From: Druceiella hillmani
Taxonomy: Eukaryota > Arthropoda > Insecta > Lepidoptera > Hepialidae
DNA length: 64,000 bases
Assembly (NCBI GenBank): GCA_039881145.1
Contig: JAYKKI010000029.1
Span: 22,814,001-22,878,000 of the forward strand
Direction of reading: 5' to 3'
Shown: positions 37,143 to 48,870 of the stretch, in pieces
How positions within the stretch are numbered: the stretch's first letter is position 1
Layout: each line of letters starts with the position of its first letter
Program-made: the position numbers and the translations under genes
The notes under the pieces: generated by a model
Told to the model about the DNA's origin: nothing
Databases searched by the model: none
The model's input: only the letters and a program-made list of their open reading frames with translations

Positions 37143-37504
37143 ATATGTACAAATGTAGCAAAACTGCATTCATCTTATACTAATATGGTGAAATATAGCT
37201 TAATTGTCTTCGGCTTATATTAATACGGTAAGATATAGCAAAATTGTCTTTGGCTTATATTAATATGTTAAAATATTGCAAAATTGTCTTTGGCTTATAT
37301 TAATATGTTAAAATATAGCAAAATTGTCTTTGGCTTATATTAATATGTTAAAATATAGCAAAATTGTTTTCGGTTTATACTATGGTAAAATATAGCAAAA
37401 TTGTCTTTGTCTTATACTGATATAATAAAATATTGCAAAATTGTCTTCGGCTTATACTAATATGGAAAAGTATAGCAAAATTGTCTCCTGATTATACTAA
37501 TATG
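37143..37504 (+). repeat. Minisatellite, 40-bp unit, about 8-9 copies
   Basis: The unit is TTATATTAATATGTTAAAAT followed by ATAGCAAAATTGTCTTTGGC. Units start at about 37175, 37215, 37255, 37295, 37335, 37375 (37 bp), 37412 and 37452, with a partial unit at 37492 and a degenerate one before 37175. Units are 80-95 percent alike by eye. Confidence 0.95.
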
Positions 37505-38267
37505 TGACAATTTAGTTACCACGAATGTTGGTAGCATCGTACTGGTATCGACAAGCTTAAGAGAATTTGCCTAGTTCAGAAATTGGAGGGTTGCCATATA
37601 CCTGCGGATATAATTTATCTAATCAGATATATTTTATATTTTATCCTAAATATTTTATGTTCTGTATTATAATTTTAGACAAATAAAAATTTAACAGAGC
37701 GCGTACGCAAATGTATTTATTTAAAGTTAATTTTTAAATCACTCTTTGATGCAGTGTTGTAATAGGACTACTAGTCGAGTTGGCTAAAGTTTTTTTTTTG
37801 CAAATGAAACCCTACATCCATTTTCTGATTATTATTTATTTTTCGTTTAAATGTAAATATAAAACCAATTTGATACTGGGTGAGGGGGATGTGCGTTAGT
37901 CGCCATCTTGATAAAAGCCTTTTCGAAAATATCTCGGGAACGACTGATCTTATAAAGAAAATGTGAAGAACTTTTAATAGAAAAAAATAATTTTGTTTTG
38001 GTTTTATGTGAAATATTTTTTGGAAAACAATATTTTTAGAGCGATTGTACTGGAATTTGTTTATTTTCTTGATAAAATAATGCAAGAGATTTTTTTCTAG
38101 AAAAAAAATGATCTTTCTTGTACTTTTTTCATGAACCAGATATTCTCGAGATTTTATCAAATAGACGTTTATCAAGATAGAGGCTGACACACGACCATCG
38201 CATCGCTTTAATTCGATTTCATACCTACAGTGGAATTGGGTTTAAGCGAAAATAGCTATGGAGCCTA
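37505..38267. other. AT-rich stretch with chance ORF
   Basis: A 139-codon minus-strand ORF (37771-38190) is dominated by Phe, Ile, Lys and Asn and has no recognised domain. It is judged a chance ORF in AT-rich DNA. Nothing else was recognised. Confidence 0.4.
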
Positions 38268-38490
38268 TATATGAACTATCAGTGTGAAACATTATAAGGA
38301 ACTAATTGTTATTCGAACTATCAGTGTGAAACATTGTAAGTTATTCGAACAGTGTGAAACATTGTAAGTTATTCGAAGTTATTCGAACTATCAGTGTGAA
38401 ACATTGAAAGATCGAACTATCAGTGTGAAACATTGTATATTATATATGAACTATCAGCGTGAAACATTGTAAGGAACTAATTGTTATTCG
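38268..38490 (+). repeat. Irregular tandem repeat (GAACTATCAGTGTGAAACATT core)
   Basis: The core ACTATCAGTGTGAAACATTG, or its shortened form, occurs six times with spacers of different length (GTAAGTTATTCGA types). The first and last units share a longer block ending GGAACTAATTGTTATTCG, so the inner units look like later expansions inside an older repeat. Confidence 0.9.
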
Positions 38491-39523
38491 CCATTTCACT
38501 CGTGGAAATAGAATTAAGAACACACTAACATATAACAGATGAAGGTCTATCGGGTGTTTTAAAAAATTACAGGTTTTAAATTAGGATAAAAGAGAGAAAA
38601 TAAGTCATGGACTTGTTTTAAAACTAATTTATTTCTACGAAAGTAACGCTGAGTCTTTTTCTGCGATAGCAAGGTGTTGACCATCGAGAACAGGCTAAAC
38701 CATGCATAAATTAATTGTGTAAATGCGTAATTATGTCTTCTATATAGAAATGTAATTTTTAATTACTCAATAATAAATTGTTTATTTTTTTATATGAATA
38801 AGCTCATTGTAAATTTCATGCGAAAGTATTAAAATACTTTTTTACTTATTTCACAAGACGAAATAAATAAAATAAGATAATACAAAAAACTTTTGCAAAA
38901 ATAATATATCATCACCACTAATTCAGCTTTTACTTTAGGATAATTACATAATTTATATTATTATATATTGCAACGAATAGAATTTAACGTATATAGTAGA
39001 GAATATAATTACATTTCCTTAATATCATCTCAACTTATTGTAATAAATGTAAATGGTCATTATTCCCAAACATCAAAACGAATATAGCAATAAACTTTAT
39101 CGCTTTAACGCATCCAGGGACTGAGTGGATACAGAGTAACCAATAAAAGTGAGTTTAATATCATAATAATAATTCGCCTATCCTTAGTTATCCCTTCGTT
39201 ATAATGAACCACATCAGTTTATTGAACCTTTTGTTTAGGTTTTCTTTCACTGCATACTCGTAATTGTAAGGTATCTCTATATATTTAATAAAGGACACAT
39301 AGTAATTTAATAAAGGTCGTATACTATCATTATAAGTAAACTATCATTTTGAAACTCATATGACATTATATCTTTCAGATTCTTATCTCTAAAGATGAAG
39401 ATCAATAAAGCATAAGTTTCAGTTCCACCTATCTTTGATCGGATTTTAATTATTAATTACGGATTAATTATTGAAAGAAATAATTAATCAGGAAGTGTAA
39501 TTAAATTTGGACAAAAAGAAGAA
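38491..39523. other. AT-rich stretch, nothing recognised
   Basis: No structure seen apart from general AT richness. Confidence 0.5.
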
Positions 39524-39576
39524 GAATAAACTAAACTTTCTGTATTTGGAGTAAATCCAGAAAGTTTAGTTTATTC
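39524..39576. repeat. 53-nt hairpin with perfect 19-bp arms
   Basis: GAATAAACTAAACTTTCTG (39524-39542) and CAGAAAGTTTAGTTTATTC (39558-39576) are perfect reverse complements. Weak pairing continues into the 15-nt spacer, leaving a loop of about 5 nt. It is not recognised as a known microRNA precursor. Confidence 0.9.
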
Positions 39577-40049
39577 CAATGCAATACATGTTTATTCTGT
39601 GGTGTTTTGAAAAAAAAGTTAAAAAATATTTAAAAATGTATGTTGTTAAATCTATAGAAAGTTTTTTAAATTAAATAATACTCTTCATTTCGAAAAGCAT
39701 GAGAGTAAAAAATAAAAAAAATATTCTGAAATAAATATATAAGGGAAAACACATCAAACCTTATTACTTTTACTTTCCGAATCATCGATTTGATGATATT
39801 ATCATCGATTTATTCAAAATAAACTTCCTCATATGCCAGAACACATCTCGCTCGATTCAATATTTTTTTTCAAATGAGCTTAAACGCATTCCTCTATTCA
39901 AAATGTGGATACGCTTGCGGATTTCCCATTGTCGTATAACAGTAACAAAAATCACTTACTATAGTCAATTCTGACATTAATTCTTTAATTTCACAAACGA
40001 CATCTGAAAATACAATTCACAATCGAATCGCTTACATTTCCGAGCTCCA
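39577..40049. other. AT-rich stretch, nothing recognised
   Basis: No structure seen. Confidence 0.5.
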
Positions 40050-40450
40050 CTAACAACCTCAACTAGCGAAAAGCTCGCCACACTCGAGCACTCACTCCAC
40101 GGCCTCAATCGGCGTAACAAGCGAGCCGACAACGGGCGGGCGGTACGAGTGCTCGTTTCACTATTATTATTTATAATTAATTATACGCTTTTTTTTCTCC
40201 TCCTCGCGGAAGTCACAAATTAAAAGGCATCAACAATTACGACGGATGCACAAAGCTCACGAGCTTTTAAGCTCAGAACTGCAAGTGGCCTCTACAGGGA
40301 GCTTTGAGTGGAGACGCCGGCATTATTGCGTAAAACAAATAAGGAGAGGAAGGGAGTGGATGGGAAACGTTGTGTTATGATTCACTCCCCCGTGTCGGTT
40401 TGGTTGAGTAACAATTGGATAGGCCGAATTGTGGAGTGTTAGTGAGAAAT
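40050..40450. promoter_or_regulatory. GC-rich island (two sub-blocks)
   Basis: 40060-40150 and 40240-40450 are GC-rich with CpGs (ACAACGGGCGGGCGGTACGA). Words of the AAAGCTC/GAGCTTT type recur, including GAGCTTTTAAGCTC, and reappear in the islands near 46.3, 47.5, 50.1 and 61.5 kb. No coding support. Confidence 0.35.
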
Positions 40451-41336
40451 TGTACTGGGAGTATGCTGGCAACGGACCTAATTATGGGTTAGCCTGTATC
40501 TGTAAAAAAAATAATTTCGTTGTAATGATCTTATATAAACGAGTATAGGTTCGTTTTCTAATGTATTGTAATAAAGAAAATTATGAAACGAAACTTTGTC
40601 GATTTTTGTAATTAACCTGCAGAAGAACTTTATACTTAAACACAACACACAAACACAGTTACTTAAACACAAACACAGTTCCACAATGCTACCTATAACC
40701 ATCGTTTTTGATTTTGGTATTATTTCTTTAATCTGTCGATTTATCGATTGCATATGCATTTATCGATTGCATCATACCAAGCTCCAATGAGCTTGGATGA
40801 TGGAAATCTTTAGTTTTTCGTGCCTTCAATTTTCTTTTCACCTTCCAACAAAATATCCAGACAAGGATAGGCAAATTGATAGGATGAACCTTGTTATCGT
40901 TGGGATCTCTCTAGTAATTAAATAAATATAAGTCATTACAATTATGTTTTTTCTAACAAAACCCCTAAATCTATAAGAAACAGAATACTCATTCTACTGA
41001 TTCAATTAATGAATTTGCAACTACAGAATAATTTTAGTTTAATATATTTTTAACGTATTTTGTTAAGTACGTTATCAGGTTTCATTAGAAATCAAAGATA
41101 GTTTTATTTATTTTTCAAGGGTTTTTATAATCGTAATTAACTTTTTAACTTAATTAAAGTATTCAAACGCTTAGACGATTTAATGAAATTAACATTTATT
41201 CAGAAAAAAAAATTAGAAGTGCCTTAAGTTGACCTCGTGTATACATATCTGTATTTTTCTTCACGAAATATTTTCCTAACGTAAAATGTGTTTAGTGAAT
41301 GTGAAAAAAGCCAAATTTTTTTCAAAATTTAATATC
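40451..41336. other. AT-rich stretch, nothing recognised
   Basis: The tandem words TTTATCGATTGCAT near 40740-40770 and ACTTAAACACAAACACAG near 40635-40680 are short direct repeats. No gene. Confidence 0.45.
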
Positions 41337-41530
41337 ACAAATAAGAACAGCAAAGAACAGTAAAGTGTTGACATGACATTTGTCACAAATAAGAACAGTA
41401 AAGTGTTGACATGACATTTGTCACAAATAAGAACAGTAAAGTGTTAACATGACATTTGTCACAAATAAGAACAGTAAAGTGTTGACATGACATTTGTCAC
41501 AAATAAGAACAGTAAAGGGTTGACATGACA
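41337..41530 (+). repeat. Minisatellite, 38-bp unit, about 5 copies
   Basis: The unit is ACAAATAAGAACAGTAAAGT followed by GTTGACATGACATTTGTC. The first unit carries a 10-bp internal duplication (AAGAACAG repeated); later units start at 41385, 41423, 41461 and 41499. The copies are nearly identical. Confidence 0.97.
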
Positions 41531-43229
41531 CTTCTTTTCATAATTTTTATTACAGACATGATTTGGCGCATTATTCTAAACAGCAAAAAGTAAGAAAATA
41601 CGTTTATTAAAAAAATTCCAAAATATTTTATTTTTTCGTTCATTTTATTATTAAAAATGGGCCAAACCACGTCTACGAAAATATGTTGCAAGGTATATGA
41701 TTTGCTGCATGTGTATTCACACCTACATATTTACTTTGATATATTTAAACTTCCTGTGGAGCCTCCAGATCGATTTACCCACCCAATTATAAATTAGAAT
41801 ACCTCACATACAACACAAAATAGTCAATAAATGACTTAAAAGTGTAAAGTAGTAAATTTTAATAGAAAATAAAAATGTTAAATTATGTTTAAAACCAAAT
41901 TAAATATAACATAACAGTTAATTTACACAAGAGCATCAAAACCACTTACCAAAACTAACGAATTTAAAAATTTGTCAAAAGTAGCATCATAGTTAACTAA
42001 GTAAAGTTAACATTTATATACTTCAAGTAATTAAGACCATATCAATAATTAATATGAATAGAGAATAAAAACAAATAAACAAAAGAAAGAAAACGAGAAT
42101 AAACGTAAACAAAATTAAAATCGATGGAACGATTTTGCATTTGTATTCCGATTTTCTAAGTATAACTTTAATGGTCAAATAAAGATATATATTAATTTTG
42201 CCATATACAGAATGCCACTCTTGCCTCTTATATAATAGAATAGACGTCCGTAGTTGGAGGGCGATGCACACTACCCAATTGGCGACCGCACGCAAGATAT
42301 TTGTACGCGATAAAATACGCGTGGCGGTATACTTATCTACTTAATATTATACAATCATGCAGTGAAAGGCAAAAAATGGTGTAGGAACAATAGTAGGTTG
42401 ATAGCCGTAATCATCGTTGAATTCTCACCACCTTTCCAAAAATGTATTTAGTATTGTTTAGTAATAGTTTGTTTAGTAAATTTGTCTAGAATTAAAACAA
42501 TAAGAAAATTTAGACACAATTGTCCATTTTAAAAACTTTACTAAATTGTGTATTTTGTGTTATCCAGTTTCAGCTGCTTTATTTAAAATTTATCTATTTA
42601 CTCGTATCTTACATGTTCAACTGTTTCTCGTTTGTCGTAAAAAAAGAGCATAAATTTGATTAGCAGATAAATTTTAAGTGCCGTCGATATAACCTATAAA
42701 TTTAAAAACACAAGTTTAAAAACACATTAAAATGTATTTATTTCGAAAATTATGCGATTAGTCTTGAAATGGCATTAAATAATTAAAAATAATAATGAAC
42801 TTTCACTTTAAAACAGGTATTACTACTGACTGTTAAAAAATATACACGTAAAATGTTACGAATATATATTGTTTTCAAATTAAAACAAGTCATTATTTTT
42901 GTAATAAATCGTTAAAACTTTAAATTTTCATACAGTCGACGCTATTCGCATTTTGCGTGAATATATATTTCCGGATATATTATTTCCGGACATAAATAGA
43001 TTGTCACTTATTTTTGTGAGGAAATACAATATAAAAAAACGGGAACAAATTAATTAGATTCATCTTCCACATATACCAGAAAAGCTCGAAAATTCGACTA
43101 TCATTGGAATAGATACAAAAGAACAAAGAAATAGGTGTACTTTCTTGAATTGTGCTATTTTGTTGCCCGTCGGCCACAGCACAATACGCATCAAAATGCA
43201 TCAACACATCACCTCTAATGCAAACGAAT
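41531..43229. other. AT-rich stretch, nothing recognised
   Basis: Chance ORFs only (for example 42023-42295 minus). A GC-richer patch at 42235-42330 is unexplained. Confidence 0.45.
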
Positions 43230-43370
43230 AGTGCCCCAATGATTATGCAGTTTTTACGCTGCTGACTACGGAATGATAGCGGCCGCTATGCCGCGTGTGA
43301 ATCGGGGGCGATAACGAGAAGTGTCGATGTCCCCTCGCGGCCACAATATATATACAGCATCACGCTTGAT
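43230..43370. promoter_or_regulatory. GC-rich island with a 14-bp perfect palindrome
   Basis: ATAGCGGCCGCTAT at 43276-43289 is a perfect palindrome. It lies in a CpG-rich stretch with CGGGGGCGATAACG and CCCCTCGCGGCCAC. Confidence 0.35.
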
Positions 43371-43959
43371 TACGAAGCTTTTTGTGCAGATTCGAACAAA
43401 AAATCTGAACAAGCTTTGTCATGAAAGCTTTTACTCAGTCCGTGGTGAGAACTTTTACGTTGTTTGGGGAAAAAAATGTTTTATTTGTGATAAACAACTT
43501 ACTCGGAATAACTTGAAATAGGATGTAAATTACAAAGCGGTGTAATATATTTATTAATGAACAGTTACGTGAGGACTATGTCGACACATACGTAAACCAA
43601 GTATTCAATCACACAAATTACGCATTTAACATTTAAAACGACAAATTATGTTTTGCTTTTATTTTTATAATTATATTAAATACGTATCAAATGTATCGAT
43701 AGCCAGCTAATTTTACCGATTTTTTTAGTAGTTTTATAGAATTATGAAAACATACTAAAAATTTCACCATACTTACTTTTACGACTGTTAAATTAATCTT
43801 AGTTACATGTAACTGTAAGTCACGAATAGGACAAGTTCAAAATGACCATTCTTTTTTTAATAAAGCATTTGGTATTAAATTAATTACGTCATTCAGCACT
43901 CACCGAGCTACGCCAAATAGCTCCGAAACGCCTTACGTTTAGCAATATTAGTAATTAAA
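43371..43959. other. AT-rich stretch, nothing recognised
   Basis: A 66-codon plus-strand ORF starts in the neighbouring island and has no recognised domain. Confidence 0.45.
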
Positions 43960-44240
43960 TTAAAATTAGCGACTTTGTCACAAGCACACAGCCTCCTAAC
44001 CCTACAAGTTGTGTTCGCTAACTTGCGTTAGTGTAGTTTCGCGTCGTTTAGTTTATCGGTTAGTTATATTAAAATTCAGCGAATTTTCAATTTCCGATTT
44101 TTCCTCGCTCGATGCAGCATAAGTTTCCGGTGCTTGCGCGCTAATTGAGAGCGGATTATCGCGGGTGGGCCCCGTTCCCCTTCCGGCTACCTTTGAATGC
44201 CGATTTTCTCGAGTTCTCATTTCCATATTCTCATATTTGC
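43960..44240. promoter_or_regulatory. GC-richer island
   Basis: Contains GCGGGTGGGCCCCGTTCCCC and several CpGs. No splice structure or ATG-led frame was seen. Candidate regulatory element by composition. Confidence 0.3.
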
Positions 44241-44939
44241 TTCATTTGTCGGTATTTTGTTCGTATTGTTCATTTTTCATCATTCTAGTCGCTTTAATAT
44301 TGTTTATCGGATAATTGAGGTGGTTCAATGGCAAACGTTGCATAAAGAATCGTTTTTGCTCGTTAATTTGTTAATCTAAAATTTTTACTGATTTAAAAGA
44401 AGTAATAGTTTTCAAATATAATAAAATAAAAAATAATATGGGAACTTGGATACTTCACGTAATAATATCTATTTTTAAACCTTTTTAAATTATGCGTATT
44501 TTGAAATGTATTTAAACTTTACTCGTGACTTAAAACGTTACCAAAGCATGTCATAAATTATGCCTAAATTATACGAAAGTAATCCAACACTGTTTTTAAT
44601 TTTCCATTCCGAACATGACAATGGAATACTTATATCTTCAGGTCGCTGTCTCTTCCTTGGGAACCACATTTGTGGTTGTACTGTCGGGTGCTAAAATCAT
44701 GTAAGAAATAGTCCCCCCCTAAGTCAATGCCTACCACATTTTATAACTGGCCCTAAGATTTACTAATCGACGTTGCGAAACAGACTCTAAGGAGAAATTG
44801 TAGTCGCTTGAATTCAAAAACATAATAAAAGGGTATAAGCGGTATTAGCGGTATAAAAACCAATCCCTCCCCCCCTTCCCCGAGTACAGCCACAGAGTAC
44901 AACACAGTGGTACGTAGAACTTTACAATAGAAATATTTT
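44241..44939. other. Mixed stretch, possible flank of the repeat to the right
   Basis: 44630-44900 has unusual composition (C-runs and the AACCACATTTGTGGTT hairpin) and may belong to the transposable repeat that follows. A tRNA-Gly-like string near 44320 was rejected. Confidence 0.35.
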
Positions 44940-45790
44940 TCCCGTATAAACTTACCTACCAATTTTCATCGGATTAGAGATTGAATCTCGTAAAATTCTT
45001 ACATACTTGTTACATTATTTGTATTGAAAATATTAAAAAATAAATTTGAAGAAAAAATTACCATAACAGTTTTTTTCCCATGCAAATGTAGCAACCACTT
45101 TTTAACCCCTTAGGGGCTGTATATAGGAATATGCTTAAATGCTTGTTAAATTATTTGTATTGAAAAGCATACAAATTTTAAGTGAAAATACAAATGTTTA
45201 AGTAAAAATGATCATAACAATTTTCTTGACATACAAATTAGCCACTCCTTTTCACCCACTTAGGGGTTGAATATAGAAATATACCTAAATGTTTCATTTT
45301 TGTATTGAAAAGTATTAATACAAATTTTTAAGTAAAAATAATTTTTTTCCTGTACAAATTTGGCCACCCTTTTTCACACCCCTAGAGGTTGAATTTCGGA
45401 AAATTATAAAGCATATGTTACATTATTTGTAATGAAGAGAATTAGTACCAAGTTTCAAGTAAAGATTAACATAAAAATATTTTTTTGCCATACGAATTTA
45501 AACACCCCTTTACACCCCGTCAGAGGTTGTATCTCGGAAAATCCTGAAACACGAGTAACATTATTTTTTAAGGAGCATGAACACCCAGTTTTAAGTAGAA
45601 ATTACCATAAAAAAATCTTTTCCATATAAACTTAGTCACACCTTTTCATCCCCTTAGGGGATGCATTTCGAAAAATTCCTTCTTAAACGATGCATCTATT
45701 ATAAAATTAATTCCTTCTCAAAATTTCAAATTTTCATCATTAGTTTGGGCTGGGCGTTGATACGTCAATCGAGACATTTCCTTTGAAATA
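44940..45790 (+). mobile_element. Lepidopteran-type transposable repeat with about six diverged internal units
   Basis: The motif CCCTTAGGGGTTGAAT, or a variant, recurs at about 45105, 45253, 45378, 45514 and 45649, spaced 125-148 bp. Each is preceded by a (C)CATACAAATTTAGCCAC-like word and followed by TTACATTATTTGTATTGAAA or a variant. The right end (CAAATTTTCATCATTAGTTT, GGGCTGGGCGTTGATACGTC) resembles, from memory, the 3' part of repeats common in moths and butterflies (GTTTGAGCTGTGCGTTGATA). Non-coding and well diverged, so old. Confidence 0.65.
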
Positions 45791-46009
45791 TTTAGATTTT
45801 GATAACAGTTTCGAAGATATCTTAAAGGATATTCTTTAAAAACCGTTTAAGTGCATTATAAATTTTAAATGCAATAAAATAAAATACATTTCAATTCATA
45901 ACTTACTACAGAATTGATTGCACAAAATAAAGAACCCTATTCACGCTTAAAGAACTCTTTTTTTCCATTAAAATATAAATTGTTAGCAATATTTAAGATG
46001 GCATCATCT
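45791..46009. other. AT-rich stretch, nothing recognised
   Basis: No structure seen. Confidence 0.5.
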
Positions 46010-46420
46010 TAACACAAGATACGAGCTAACCTGCTGGAGACTCGATCCAAATTCATGCCCGCAACCATCTCGCACGAAACATTCTCAACCCTAAACTTTC
46101 ATTAAGTAATTACACAAAAACAGAGAGGGCGGCACTCGACCGACTTCCGCCAATGAACCTCGACAAACACAATAATATAATAGGCCGACAACCCTGGCAC
46201 AAGCGCCGAGATAATGAGGTGAGGCTCACCCCCGAGTTATCAAAGAGATCCTATCAATATAAACAAAGAAGTCCTTTGAAAATTTCAGAGCTTTAAGCTC
46301 AAACAGAGGTTTGGGATAAAGGTGGGCGAGTGGGTGAGCTTAATCGGGGCGGGTGATTAAGTGCGTTCGGGAGCTTTTAAAGGTTATGTCCCTATCGAGT
46401 TCCGTGCCAGGGTGTTAGTA
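46010..46420. promoter_or_regulatory. GC-richer island
   Basis: A 400-bp block with TAATCGGGGCGGGTGATTAA, GAGGTGAGGCTCACCC and the near-palindrome GAGCTTTAAGCTC. TATCAATATAAACAAAG carries Fox-like words. No coding support. Confidence 0.35.
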
Positions 46421-47027
46421 TATAATATAAAGATGTTTACGTATTTTGATGTATCAGATTTTAGTTTGATTATATTTGATTAATGTAAGCAAAACCCGAA
46501 ACTTATAGCTAAGTTTATCAAAGTATAGATAATTACATAATCGTCCTTCTGCGTCAAGGAAAAACATTTGTACTTAATATACATACATACAAAATGACAA
46601 AGTATTAGTTTCGACGACAGTATGTAGCTCTAAAATAGTATTTATAATAGAGTTATTATTTTTTATCTTTGAATAAAAAAAAAGAACATCAAAGCTTTTC
46701 ATGAATATTAATGGAAAAGAATTTGTTTGACAATTGACAGTCATAACATATTTTTCAGCTTCGATAGTATGGAGAATGAATCGGACACATTTTGAGAAAG
46801 GTTCTATCATTAAATATTACGTAATAGGCATCATAAAAAATATTATTTTGGCCGCACTCTCTTATATTATATTAGTCCAAATGACAATCTTTGAAGACGC
46901 CTTCTCCTCTATAAACACAACTTTGATAGACGTGAAAAATCTAAGAGACCGCAGAATTTTATAGGTATATTATACGCACATATGTTTCTAAGCAAATGTT
47001 TACAGATATATACCGTGCACACAAATG
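46421..47027. other. AT-rich stretch, nothing recognised
   Basis: Overlapping 76-79 codon ORFs on both strands (46574-46964) show no recognised family. Confidence 0.45.
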
Positions 47028-47035
47028 CGTGTGTA

Positions 47036-47091
<56 letters not shown>

Positions 47092-47108
47092 CACACACGC
47101 ACACACAT

Positions 47109-47145
<37 letters not shown>

Positions 47146-47150
47146 CACAC
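47028..47150. repeat. Palindromic compound microsatellite
   Basis: (TG)n(TA)n is followed by an (AC)n block and then (TA)n ending in ACACAC, so the left TG-TA part is the reverse complement of the TA-CA part around 47085. It could form a long hairpin or cruciform. Confidence 0.9.
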
Positions 47151-47339
47151 AAAGTTAATCATTAACTACTTTGTGGCAAAATTCTTCATACATAAAGCAG
47201 ATTTTCACGCAGCCATTCCTTCGTCATTACTTTTCACTTCGCCCTCTTCAATTCGAATCCAAGTTCACCCGCGCTATTTGCTTACTTTGTTTGTAACGTT
47301 AATTCTTTCGCTTATTTAGTCTCGCAAAACGTATTTTTT

Positions 47340-47620
47340 TATATATTTGCCCCCATTGGCTGGCAAACAGAGACCCGGTCTGATTGCCTTTGGCGAAAGT
47401 AAAAGAATATAAATAGAAATGAAAGCTAAAAGGTGGCTGCGTTGTAGCTTTGCTCTCGGGCGGTGCCTTCCTGCTTGTGTGAATAAAGCTCTCTCGAGTT
47501 TTGGTTTAGTCTCCGCAAAAGTTCAAAGTGTCAATAAATTAGCTTTTCAACGAGATGAATTGTGACTAACAAACAGTGGGTGGTCGATTAGAGCTTTTTT
47601 CGCCATGTTTAATAGCTTTT
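47340..47620. promoter_or_regulatory. GC-richer island rich in AGCTTT words
   Basis: Contains CCCCCATTGGCTGGCAAACA, GCTCTCGGGCGGTGCC and five AGCTTT/AAAGCT words in about 160 bp. CCATTGGC is a CCAAT-type word. No coding support. Confidence 0.3.
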
Positions 47621-48469
47621 TTGAAACGCTAACATTGTGGCAACAGTAATAGATTTTATAAATGATTTTTGGCTTCTTATTTAAAAATATCGTTTGGATT
47701 TAGTTTAGTTTTTCGTAATTGACTTTTATGTACTTAATTTAACTAATAGAAAGTTGAAAATTTAATCTGAAGTATTTGATTTATTAATATTATTCTAAAT
47801 AGTCAGATAAATTTGGCAAATTAATAAATATTATAACTTTTATAATAAAATATTATAATTAATAATTTTTCTACAAAGTTCACGCCGATATACATTGTGA
47901 ATTAAAGACTTTTAATATGTTTCTTCTTTTATTAAAGACAAAGTATCATTATATCTGATGTGAAGATTTTTAAAAAAAAATTTAAAGATATTAAAAACAT
48001 TTGAAAAATGTATTTAAAACTTTTCCGGCTGTACCTGCTTAGATATTATTCTCCCTTAAATACCTCTTGCTATGATGTAATACCATGTAATCTATGTGTA
48101 AAATCAAATACTAATTTTTAATAATAATAAAATAATAAAATTCAAAATATACCAACGTGGAATAAACGAAGAAATAAAAAAAAAATTTCCGCAGTGTCTT
48201 CTGTGCATAAGTCACAACTGATTTTACTGTTTCATTTCGTATAAAATTGAAATTTGAATCAAAATGTATAAATTGCTCCAAATTTTCGATTACGTTTTCC
48301 CTATAAAAGTAGAAAACAAGGTAGTTTTCTTTTTCAAATTTAAATGAAGAATAATTAAGACAATTATACGTTTGCACCTCAAATAAAACGCTTATCCTAG
48401 ACCTGTTAAACCTGGCATGCCAGAAAGAGAGGACACAGGCAGAAAGGAGACAAGTGTTTATCATTTCAT
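47621..48469. other. AT-rich stretch covered by a chance ORF
   Basis: The longest ORF of the window (172 codons, 48111-48629 minus) runs from the next island into AT-rich DNA. Its C-terminal half is Phe, Tyr and Ile rich, with no recognised domain. Not called a gene. Confidence 0.4.
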
Positions 48470-48870
48470 TTACCGTCCGCCGTATTATTCCGAAACCGAC
48501 AATTATCGCTTTCCATAACACCCCCCCCCCCTCCCCGCAGTGGCGCAAACTTGCCCGTGACCAGCACAGCGTCATAACCATCCATCCGCCGATAAGCCCA
48601 CCCCAAATGTGAAACGTGTGTCGCAACATTTGCGTATCAAACCGGGGCTTTGTCGCCGCCCCTCCGTTTATACCCTCAAATATGCCTGAGTTGATACATA
48701 GAATGCCTATTCATAACATTTGTTTGCAATCAGACGAATTGATTAACGTCCTTTGATCGTGATTGTGTAGCTCATCCCGGCCCGTATGCGGCTCCCGTTT
48801 GTTTGAATGTAAATTGGAGATTGCGTATCGGTTATTGTAGATAGATGTCTTCGCTATTTGTTCATCGATA
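48470..48870. promoter_or_regulatory. GC-rich island with C-run
   Basis: Contains a C12 run near 48520-48535, GCAGTGGCGCAAACTTGCCC and CCGGCCCGTATGCGGCTCCC. Candidate conserved element by composition. Confidence 0.3.

Noticed and set aside
37771..38190. 139-codon minus-strand ORF
   Set aside because: Amino-acid content follows AT composition (Phe, Ile, Lys, Asn); no domain and no codon bias.
44316..44350. GAGGTGGTTCAATGGCAAACG, similar to the D-arm region of tRNA-Gly
   Set aside because: No B box or acceptor-stem partner follows at the right distance; judged chance.
47240..47275. CAATTCGAATCCAAG, similar to a tRNA B box
   Set aside because: No A box 30-60 bp upstream and no cloverleaf can be drawn.
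48111..48629. Longest ORF of the window, 172 codons on the minus strand
   Set aside because: It starts in a GC island and runs into AT-rich DNA. Its second half is Phe/Tyr/Ile rich, it has no recognised domain, and composition changes sharply within it.
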